This document shows positions 7,740 to 14,375 of a stretch of 64,000 bases of DNA, one piece after another. Numbering within the stretch: the first letter of the stretch is position 1; each line of letters starts with the position of its first letter. The translations under genes were made by a program, and so were the position numbers. The stretch covers positions 868,001 to 932,000 of the forward strand of contig OZ244118.1 in NCBI GenBank assembly GCA_965215765.1, given 5' to 3'. Source of the DNA: G965212025 sp965215765 (lineage in GTDB: Bacteria > Pseudomonadota > Gammaproteobacteria > Poriferisulfidales > Oxydemutatoraceae). The notes beneath the pieces are model-generated. The model did no database searches. It was given only the letters and a program-made list of their open reading frames with translations, and was not told where the DNA came from.

Positions 7740-8944
7740 CTGTCCGGCAGTCCGATGGCGCGGCGCAATTCCAGCAACGTGTCACTCGCCTCGTCGCGAG
7801 CATTTTCATTCCCCTCGGCGATTATTTTCTGTACGGTGCTACGATCCCTGTCGTAATTTCCAGCCAGTCTCCTGATTGGTCTCAGCTCCTTGAGTACCGC
7901 GTCAATAACCGGGCGTTTGCACTCCAGGCAACCGATCGATGCAGAGCGACACCCTTCCTGCACCCACGCCTGGCATGTCTCGTCTGAATAAATACGGTGA
8001 TATTCCCACACCGGACATTTTTCCGGGGTGCCAGGGTCTGTACGCCGTTGGCGAGCGGGGTCGGTCGGCATTCTGCTGAGCTTCTTCTCAATGAGTTTGT
8101 CGGACTCACGGAGCTTGATGGTGTTGTTCAAGGACTTGGACATTTTCTGTCCGTTGGTTCCAGGCAACTTCGGAGACGGAGTCAACATCGCTTCCGGCTC
8201 AGGCAACAACATTTTCCCGCTGCCTTCCAGGTAACCTATCAGCCTTTCCCTGTCTCCCAGAGAAACATTCTGGGCAGAGTCGCACAGTGCCAACGCTACT
8301 TTGCGCGCATCTTCATCGCCCCGTTCCCGGTAGTGCTTGCGTAACTTGCGATACATCTCACCGTTTTTGTCGCCCATGCGATCAATAGCGGCTTCCACAC
8401 GGTCTTCAAAGCCTTCTTCTTGCCCGAACAGATGGTTGAATCGTCGGGCTATTTCGCGTGCCAGCTCAATATGCGCGACCTGGTCTTCGCCGACCGGCAC
8501 CAAACTGGCGCGATAAATCAGAATATCGGCACTCTGTAGCAAGGGATAGCCCAGAAACCCATAAGTATTCAGGTCTTTTCCAATTGCTTTTTGTTGCTGA
8601 TCCTTATAGCTCGGGACGCGTTCAAGCCAGGAAAGTGGCGTCACCATGGAAAGCAGCAAATGTAACTCTGCGTGTTCGGGTATTTGCGATTGCACGAAGA
8701 TCGTTGCGGTTCCCGGATTGATGCCGCAAGCCAGCCAGTCCACCACCATTTCTTCCGTGTTGGAAAAGACCTCAGAGCCCTCTTCGTAATGCGTGGTGAG
8801 TGCGTGCCAATCCGCGACAAAGAAAAAACATTCGTGTTTTTGTTGCAGCACTCTCCAGTTTTTCAGCACCCCGTGCAGATGGCCAAGATGCAACCCTCCT
8901 GTCGGTCGCATGCCGGAAACGACGCGCCCGCTATCCCCGATCAC
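7736..8944 (-). CDS. trpS: Tryptophanyl-tRNA synthetase
   Basis: Class I aminoacyl-tRNA synthetase that activates tryptophan with ATP and charges tRNA-Trp in the cytosol. The 402-residue product has the HIGH-type motif GGLHLGHLHG near residue 17 and KMSKS as GQKMSKSLNN in the C-terminal half. It is of the longer ~400-residue form, with an insertion after GQEEGFEDRVEAAIDR compared with the 334-residue E. coli enzyme. ATG at 8944 gives the expected short N-terminus. Its stop overlaps the scpA start (ATGA). The last codons (IGLPDR) share nucleotide sequence with the downstream 99-bp repeats in another frame, see findings. Confidence 0.95.
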   Translation of the reverse strand: MIGDSGRVVSGMRPTGGLHLGHLHGVLKNWRVLQQKHECFFFVADWHALTTHYEEGSEVFSNTEEMVVDWLACGINPGTATIFVQSQIPEHAELHLLLSMVTPLSWLERVPSYKDQQQKAIGKDLNTYGFLGYPLLQSADILIYRASLVPVGEDQVAHIELAREIARRFNHLFGQEEGFEDRVEAAIDRMGDKNGEMYRKLRKHYRERGDEDARKVALALCDSAQNVSLGDRERLIGYLEGSGKMLLPEPEAMLTPSPKLPGTNGQKMSKSLNNTIKLRESDKLIEKKLSRMPTDPARQRRTDPGTPEKCPVWEYHRIYSDETCQAWVQEGCRSASIGCLECKRPVIDAVLKELRPIRRLAGNYDRDRSTVQKIIAEGNENARDEASDTLLELRRAIGLPDR

Positions 8945-9220
8945 TGTAAGTCTTGCCTTCGGTCAATGCTGATCAATGTGGGTCAATGCTGGTTGCCAAG
9001 GCTCTTTAGAGGGAAAGGACTGGAGTCGCTGGCAAAGGGCACCACTGAACCTGGCAACGGGAAGCAGACACTTTCAGTCTGTCGCCGGCTTGCGCCCTTC
9101 GTGCCGCTTTTTGGCAGAACCCGACTGCCGTTCAAGAAACTACAGAGAACGCCCGTCTGGAACGCCGCAAGACAGCCAACAGGCCTTCATTTTCCGCAAC
9201 GGAGACAGGAGTTTGGAAAA

Positions 9221-9898
9221 TCAATCCACCTCTTCGTGCGAGGCCATCGACTTCGCCAAACGGCGGTCGATTTCATCACGAATAGCCTCAACACTTTGTG
9301 TGCCATCAACCCCAATGTAGGCCTTGACCGCGCCATCCTCTTCGCAGCGCTGGTAGTGCGCAACCAGCGGTTTGGTTTGCTTGTGGTAAATAGCAAGCCG
9401 TTCTTGCACGACTTCCGGCTTGTCGTCCTCGCGCAGAATCAGGGGTTCACCGGTCTCATCGTCAACGTCGGGTGTCTTGGGGGGATTGAATTTCACGTGG
9501 TAAATCCGACCGGAGGGAAGGTGTACGCGCCGACCAGACAGGCGTTTGATAATGACCTCGTCAGAAACCACAACATCAATGACGTAGTCCATCTCGATTT
9601 TTGCCTCATCCATACCTCGAGCCTGGGCAAGCGTGCGGGGAACCCCGTCCAGCAGATAGCCGTTGCTGCAGTCGTCCTGCACCAGACGCTTCTTGATCAT
9701 GTCAACAATGATGCTGTCAGGCACCAAGGCTCCGGATGCCATGATTGCCTTGGCTCGTATTCCCAGTTCGCTGCCAGTGCTAACTTCTGCGCGCAACATG
9801 TCACCAGTGGAAATTTGCGGCACAGCAAAGCGATTACAAAGGAATTTAGCCTGCGTGCCTTTGCCGGCACCGGGTGCCCCTAGTAAAACGAAACGCAT
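9221..9898 (-). CDS. adk: Adenylate kinase
   Basis: Catalyses ATP + AMP to 2 ADP in the cytosol. The 225-residue product starts at ATG 9898 and shows the P-loop GAPGAGKGTQAKF at residues 8-20, the AMP-binding ISTGDMLRAEV, YLLDGVPRT (usually DGFPRT; here Val replaces Phe), and a long-type LID domain (GRRVHLPSGRIYHVKFNPP) without zinc-binding cysteines, typical of proteobacteria. The gene stands 276 bp upstream of trpS on the same strand and is divergent from the PPi-phosphofructokinase across 173 bp. I see nothing recognisable in the adk-trpS gap. Confidence 0.96.
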   Translation of the reverse strand: MRFVLLGAPGAGKGTQAKFLCNRFAVPQISTGDMLRAEVSTGSELGIRAKAIMASGALVPDSIIVDMIKKRLVQDDCSNGYLLDGVPRTLAQARGMDEAKIEMDYVIDVVVSDEVIIKRLSGRRVHLPSGRIYHVKFNPPKTPDVDDETGEPLILREDDKPEVVQERLAIYHKQTKPLVAHYQRCEEDGAVKAYIGVDGTQSVEAIRDEIDRRLAKSMASHEEVD

Positions 9899-10053
9899 CT
9901 GAAAGTCTGGTCAGTAATGGTCATTGGGTAGCTCGTTGATTCTGTTGGAGCCGCGCTTCGTGGATTCCCGGCGAAACAATCTCTTGCGGCAGTCATTTTG
10001 TTTTGGGATGAAGGTTTGTCTGTTTACCGAAATAAGCTTTCGTACAACATTTT

Positions 10054-10059
10054 TATAAT
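10054..10059 (+). promoter_or_regulatory. Candidate -10 box for the PPi-phosphofructokinase gene
   Basis: A perfect TATAAT lies 12 nt before the ATG at 10072; no convincing -35 is seen at 16-18 nt upstream. If used, the transcript would have only a very short leader, and no Shine-Dalgarno precedes the ATG. Confidence 0.4.
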
Positions 10060-10071
10060 ACTATAACTGGC

Positions 10072-11322
10072 ATGCCGAAATGCAACCTTTTGTACGCCCA
10101 GTCTGGTGGGGTGACTGCGGTTATCAATACGACCGCCGCCGCCGTAATCGAGACGGCGCGGCACTCAGAGGGACGAATTGGAAAAGTGCTGGCGGGGATG
10201 AATGGCATCAGTGGCGTCCTTCGCGAAGAACTGGCAGATACAAGCCTCGAATCCAGTGAGGCAATCGCCGCCTTGAAAAACACGCCATCAGGGGCTTTCG
10301 GTTCCTGCCGTTATCGCTTGCCAGACCCAGACGAAGACATGTCTGTCTATCGGAGACTGGTCGCCGTGTTTCGGGCACACGATGTTGGCTACTTTCTGTA
10401 TAACGGCGGTGGAGACTCGCAAGATACCACTCTGAAAATTTCCAGAACCTGTCGTGAACTGGGTCATCCCGTTGTCTGTGTGGGCATCCCGAAAACCATC
10501 GACAATGACCTTGCGTGTACGGACAACTGTCCGGGGTTCGGGTCAGCCGCAAAATATGTGGCGGTTTCCACGCTGGAAGCAAGCCTGGACGTGGCATCCA
10601 TGTGCAACACCTCAACCAAGGTATTCGTGCTGGAAGTGATGGGTCGCCATGCTGGCTGGATTGCCGCTGCCGCCAGCCTTTGCAGCACGTCTCCTGAAGA
10701 GCCTCCGCACATCATCTTGCTCCCCGAAGTGCCGTTTTCCGACAAACGCTTTTTAGCCTCGGTGGAAGCTTTCGTGAAAAGGCATGGTTATTGCGTGGTC
10801 GTGGCTTCCGAAGGTGTGAAAGACCATTCCGGAGGGTTACTTTCCCAGTCGGCAATGCGTGATGCTTTCGGACATGCTCAGCTAGGTGGCGTGGCTCCGC
10901 TGCTTGCCGACAAGATCCAGAAAGCATTTGGCTACAAATGCCATTGGGCAGTGTCGGACTACTTGCAAAGGTCGGCGCGACATATTGCCTCGCAAGTGGA
11001 TTTTGAGCAGGCATACGCAGTGGGCGAGCAGGCGGTCAGAGTCGCATTGAATGGTGAGAACGGGGTGATGGTGTCCATAGAAAGGAAAAGCGATGATCCC
11101 TATCGGTGGCAACTTGGCACGGTGCCTCTGTCTGAAGTCGCGAATCAGGAGCGAAAAATACCGCCATCTTTTATTGCTGAAAACGGGATGCACGTCACAC
11201 CCGCCTGCCGAACCTATTTGCAGCCTCTGATTGCCGGAGAGGCGTATCCCGTGTATTCCAACGGCTTGCCCGAATACATCAGGCTGAAAAACGTGCGTGT
11301 GCGAAAGCAACTGCCGCCATGA
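10072..11322 (+). CDS. pfp: Pyrophosphate-dependent 6-phosphofructokinase
   Basis: Reversible phosphorylation of fructose 6-phosphate, here predicted to use PPi rather than ATP. The 416-residue product has the N-terminal YAQSGGVTAVIN, YNGGGDSQDTT near residue 105, GIPKTIDNDL near residue 143 (Asp is the catalytic base; the Lys in PKTIDND marks PPi users, ATP enzymes have Gly) and the MGRHAGWIA substrate segment. Length and sequence match the group found in methylotrophs, nitrifiers and xanthomonads. It is divergent from adk. Its TGA at 11320-11322 is followed 11 bp later by the left direct repeat of the island. PPi specificity is an inference from motifs. Confidence 0.88.
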   Translation: MPKCNLLYAQSGGVTAVINTTAAAVIETARHSEGRIGKVLAGMNGISGVLREELADTSLESSEAIAALKNTPSGAFGSCRYRLPDPDEDMSVYRRLVAVFRAHDVGYFLYNGGGDSQDTTLKISRTCRELGHPVVCVGIPKTIDNDLACTDNCPGFGSAAKYVAVSTLEASLDVASMCNTSTKVFVLEVMGRHAGWIAAAASLCSTSPEEPPHIILLPEVPFSDKRFLASVEAFVKRHGYCVVVASEGVKDHSGGLLSQSAMRDAFGHAQLGGVAPLLADKIQKAFGYKCHWAVSDYLQRSARHIASQVDFEQAYAVGEQAVRVALNGENGVMVSIERKSDDPYRWQLGTVPLSEVANQERKIPPSFIAENGMHVTPACRTYLQPLIAGEAYPVYSNGLPEYIRLKNVRVRKQLPP

Positions 11323-11333
11323 ACGATCAGCGG

Positions 11334-11524
11334 TGGCGTGTGGACGAGGCGAGAAGCGTGGGCAATCTGTCCGGAGCTGATTCAGGACAGGATGCTGACA
11401 ATGACTGTTCTTCTGCGGGATGACTTTCGGTGATCCCAAAGGAAAACGCCCTGCCAGGTTCCAGACTGTAATTTTCCACGGTGAAAAGGAATAGACGGCG
11501 AGGTTTGTGTCAATGCAGAGCGGA
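11334..11524. repeat. Left flanking direct repeat of the island (yjbQ 3' copy)
   Basis: This 191 bp segment aligns with 41741-41930 in the same orientation with one gap and roughly one difference in six bases by eye. Long identical runs are interspersed, e.g. around AGGACAGGATGCTGACA and CGCCCTGCCAGGTTCCA. Similarity stops abruptly at both ends. The pair brackets the ~30 kb paralogue island. Confidence 0.88.
11382..11524 (-). pseudogene. 3' fragment of a yjbQ-like gene
   Basis: Read on the minus strand, this piece encodes about 47 residues in frame, including SIPFHRGKLQSGTWQGVFLW and ending VIVSILS before TGA at 11382. It matches the C-terminus of the intact YjbQ at 41788-42201 (SIPFQRGKLQLGTWQGVYLW ... 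VTVSILS). There is no upstream part of the gene here: sequence beyond 11524 is unrelated. Substitutions are mostly conservative and the stop codon is in the identical place, so it is a real gene end that was separated from its 5' part. Confidence 0.85.
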
Positions 11525-11582
11525 GTCGTCAGGACGGCCAAGGCACCATCTCTTGTCATTGTACATACAAGGAGTGAGGAAC

Positions 11583-11684
11583 ATGGACAGCAAGCTAAGG
11601 GGGCTCTCAGACACGCCCTTGCTTTTCATTTGTTCGTATATGGCGGTTGCCAAGCGATGTTACGAAAAACAGTTGCGGCACTAA
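11583..11684 (+). CDS. Possible 33-residue leader ORF ahead of the array
   Basis: An AAGGAG motif 8 nt upstream of ATG 11583 makes this short frame (MDSKLRGLSDTPLLFICSYM...) translatable. It overlaps the start of the truncated paralogue at 11657 in another frame. No family resemblance is seen, and the ORF may be chance. Confidence 0.25.
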   Translation: MDSKLRGLSDTPLLFICSYMAVAKRCYEKQLRH

Positions 11685-11782
11685 TTGTTGCCACAGCATG
11701 TATCAGTACCGCACATGCTCAGGGCATTGCATCTGACAAAGACGACCACATCCTTGCCGCTTTTATACGGTATAACTTATAA
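11657..11782 (+). pseudogene. Truncated array paralogue (P0): signal peptide plus 20 residues
   Basis: The frame reads MLRKTVAALIVATACISTAH followed by AQGIASDKDDHIL, clearly the signal peptide and mature N-terminus of the array family, then AAFIRYNL and a stop. The sequence around the stop (cttttatacggtataactta) corresponds to the intergenic spacer that precedes later copies. The remnant thus looks like a copy from which nearly the whole body was deleted, joining codon ~34 to the next spacer. It could still release a short secreted peptide. Confidence 0.75.
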
Positions 11783-11788
11783 AAAGTA

Positions 11789-11816
11789 TTGCCATCCACT
11801 TTAGTCTGCATATAGA
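11789..11816 (+). promoter_or_regulatory. Candidate promoter of the first array gene
   Basis: TTGCCA (11789-11794) and TATAGA (11811-11816) are spaced by 16 nt; the ATG follows 13 nt after the -10 box. The equivalent position before every later paralogue is conserved. Confidence 0.45.
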
Positions 11817-11829
11817 GCTTGCTTAAACA

Positions 11830-14196
11830 ATGTTACGAGAAACAGTTGCGGCATTGCTTGTTGCCACACTATGTATCAGTACTGCGCATGCTGCGAAGCC
11901 CGGCAAAGATGACTACATCCCTGGCTGGAGTGGTCTTGAGGGGTTGGTGAAAGATGCTTACGAGCACTACAAACTAAGCTCTTCTACTTCTGTCTACGCC
12001 AAACCTACCTCTGGTCGGGTTGGTCTTATTGATGGATTTGGCGCGGGGATTCACGGCATTCGGGTACAAGCAGTCTACTGTTGGTACCTTAGTTCAAGCT
12101 CATTTGCAGATGGTTGTGTGTATCCGTCAACATTAACGAGAACCACAATTGACAGTCTTCCCTCCACCTATCGCTTCACCGGACTTCCGGTGAAGTATGT
12201 GTATGCGTCTACAAATACTGTGACGGGTTCGGAATTCAGCAACGAGTTCACCTCCGATGACATCGTCACCATTTCTGCCATGGAGGGAGGGTTTAGACAG
12301 GATTGTGGCAAGCCTGACTGTGGTCAGATCAACGACCAGGACATCACGCCAAGCACGGGTGCTCATCTGGTGTTTTCAGGAAAGAAAAATCGTTCCAGAG
12401 ATACCCCACTATCACTTCCTACAACAACGTTCGAAGTGATAAAGGAGATTGCTCTGACAACGAGCAAAATCTTGACAGTGAATGGGTATGATGAGATGGA
12501 TCGTCCTGACCAAGTCTGTACTGGTGCCAAGACATGGTGTATCCAGTCTCAGTTTTCTGTGATACTTCCCGGTTCCTTTCGTTTCAACGGCAACTCCTTG
12601 GTTGGTGTGGTGATGTGGGCAATGCGACAGGTGAGCCCGACTATGACTGCCACTGATGTGTTCGAGAGAGTGCGGAAGTGTACCTGGGTTCCTGATGGGG
12701 TAACTACTCCTGATAGTATCTGGGGTGTTGGTCAGTTACGGGCAACGCATGACTGTTTGTTCCCTGTGAAAAAGAGAGTTATGGCAGAAACAACACAGAC
12801 AGACACTACGGAAACTACCGCCGTGACTCGTGTTGTAACGACCTCAACGGTTGCTGTGGTAGATGATGGAGTTCTCACTACAAAAGTTATTACTCTCACT
12901 GGAATCTCCACAGACATTTCTGTGGCAGAAGACAGTATGGTGAAAACGACGTTTGGTTTCTTCCAAGGCACCATTCCAAGGGGTATTGTCAATGGTCTCT
13001 CTTCAACGAAGAAGAGCACTCAGGTGTCATCAACACGAAGAGAGATGACCGTGACAGAACCTCCATCCACTACACGAGCATTCACGGGATATACCGGGTC
13101 TCTCATTACAACAGAAACGGTTACTCAGACTTTCGTGGATCAATTGGTTCGTGGAACGAGAACAACTGCAGATGGGGCAACAGTGACTTCTCCAACCAGA
13201 ACATCAACCTCCTCTTTAATCATATCTATGACCACAGGGAGAGGTGAACTGAGTACAGAAGTTGTAACAACGGAAGACCAAGCGATCACATTGCTGGTTA
13301 CCACCAACACTACGACAATCGTGGTGTTGGTGGAAGATGGTATTGCAACCACCACAGTGGCAACTGTTACGCTCACTTCCACAGATACGTCTGTGAGAAT
13401 AGGTGTCTACACTACCACAACGGTTTACCTTCCATCTGGTGAAACTACCATCCGTTTCTCTTTCACAGAAGACACCACACTGGTGTCATCAACACAAAGA
13501 GAGATGATCGTGGCAGAACCACCATCCACAACAAAAGCGTTCGTGGGATATACCGGATCTCTCATTACGACAGAAACGGTTACTCAGACTTCCACAGACC
13601 AACTGGTCCGTGGAACAAGAACAACTGTCGATGGCGTAATGACTTCTTCAATCAGAACGTCACTCTCCTCGACAATCATATCTATGACGACAGGAGAAGG
13701 TGAACTGAGTACGGAGAGGGCACTACCAGAACAGCTATCAACGTTGACAATTACCACAGAGATCCAAATAACTACAGTACGGTCAGTTGGCAATGGAAGC
13801 ACCTTGGTGATAACAACAATAACAGAAACTATCCGTGATGTGTTGGTTACCACAATGGTTGCCTACACGACGGAAAAGACCATTGTTCGGCACGACGGAG
13901 TGTCGTACGCCACCAGTACAGTGCGCGCAACGACATTGAGAGATACTACCCCCACAGCCACTCTAGATACCTTAATCACCGAAGACACTGAAGCTATTCC
14001 CAGTACCTTACAAGGTGACAAGGCGATAATTACTACTGTTGTGACTATTACGGGGAGTTACACAAAAGATGGCCGAACTGATGTCTTTGATATCAGTGGA
14101 CCACCAACAAGAATTGAACAGAGAGGAAGTCTCACACCATCGGTTGTGAAACTTCGTCTTCGTGCCTTTTTAGGTGGTGCCATACGGCGAGAATAA
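11830..14196 (+). CDS. Array paralogue P1: secreted subtilase-like/Thr-rich protein, divergent, damaged active-site loop
   Basis: The 788-residue product has a signal peptide (MLRETVAALLVATLCISTAH, cleavage after AHA), then SGRVGLIDGFGAG and IHGIRVQAVYCWYL, the family's Asp and His regions. At the place where other copies have GNSFGTPLVGVVMW it reads GNSLVGVVMW, a clean four-codon loss that removes the loop after the putative catalytic Ser, so this copy is probably not an active peptidase. The Thr-rich stalk (from about residue 320) ends VVKLRLRAFLGGAIRRE. It is the most divergent member and first in the array. Its first stalk segment (STRREMTVTEPPSTTRAFTG) is shared only with P10. No Shine-Dalgarno is visible. 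Confidence 0.8.
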   Translation: MLRETVAALLVATLCISTAHAAKPGKDDYIPGWSGLEGLVKDAYEHYKLSSSTSVYAKPTSGRVGLIDGFGAGIHGIRVQAVYCWYLSSSSFADGCVYPSTLTRTTIDSLPSTYRFTGLPVKYVYASTNTVTGSEFSNEFTSDDIVTISAMEGGFRQDCGKPDCGQINDQDITPSTGAHLVFSGKKNRSRDTPLSLPTTTFEVIKEIALTTSKILTVNGYDEMDRPDQVCTGAKTWCIQSQFSVILPGSFRFNGNSLVGVVMWAMRQVSPTMTATDVFERVRKCTWVPDGVTTPDSIWGVGQLRATHDCLFPVKKRVMAETTQTDTTETTAVTRVVTTSTVAVVDDGVLTTKVITLTGISTDISVAEDSMVKTTFGFFQGTIPRGIVNGLSSTKKSTQVSSTRREMTVTEPPSTTRAFTGYTGSLITTETVTQTFVDQLVRGTRTTADGATVTSPTRTSTSSLIISMTTGRGELSTEVVTTEDQAITLLVTTNTTTIVVLVEDGIATTTVATVTLTSTDTSVRIGVYTTTTVYLPSGETTIRFSFTEDTTLVSSTQREMIVAEPPSTTKAFVGYTGSLITTETVTQTSTDQLVRGTRTTVDGVMTSSIRTSLSSTIISMTTGEGELSTERALPEQLSTLTITTEIQITTVRSVGNGSTLVITTITETIRDVLVTTMVAYTTEKTIVRHDGVSYATSTVRATTLRDTTPTATLDTLITEDTEAIPSTLQGDKAIITTVVTITGSYTKDGRTDVFDISGPPTRIEQRGSLTPSVVKLRLRAFLGGAIRRE

Positions 14197-14334
14197 GAAT
14201 CCTGTCTTGCAACTCCAAACAGGATGTGCAACTATATGCACCCCGTTTTATTTTCATGCCAACGTGCTTCCCACGGCACGATTTTGATGCAATACACTCT
14301 TGCTGTTTTTATATGGTTCAAGTTATCAAAAGTA

Positions 14335-14362
14335 TTGTCATCTACTTTTGTTCGCATATTGA
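14335..14362 (+). promoter_or_regulatory. Candidate promoter of P2, repeated before every later paralogue
   Basis: TTGTCA (14335-14340), 16 nt, TATTGA (14357-14362), 13 nt, ATG. The same boxes begin 41 and 19 nt before the ATGs at 16947, 19509, 22074, 24645, 27224, 32374, 34945 and 37513 (P11 and others with single substitutions only in the spacer); before 29786 the variant TTGTCA...TATAGA is used. Each gene may therefore have its own promoter with a leader of under ten nucleotides and no Shine-Dalgarno. Confidence 0.45.
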
Positions 14363-14375
14363 GTTAGCTCAAACA

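Noticed and set aside
4936..7875. A 979-residue open frame on the + strand across the scpA repeats
   Set aside because: It is open only because the 99-bp unit has no stop in that frame; it has no ribosome site or family resemblance and is antisense to the trpS-scpA frame, which ends in a true ScpA domain.
14226..14375. In-frame ~50-residue extension upstream of most array genes
   Set aside because: It is part of the conserved spacer, includes the promoter-like boxes, is missing before P8 and P1, and would bury the clear signal peptide MLRKTVVA...
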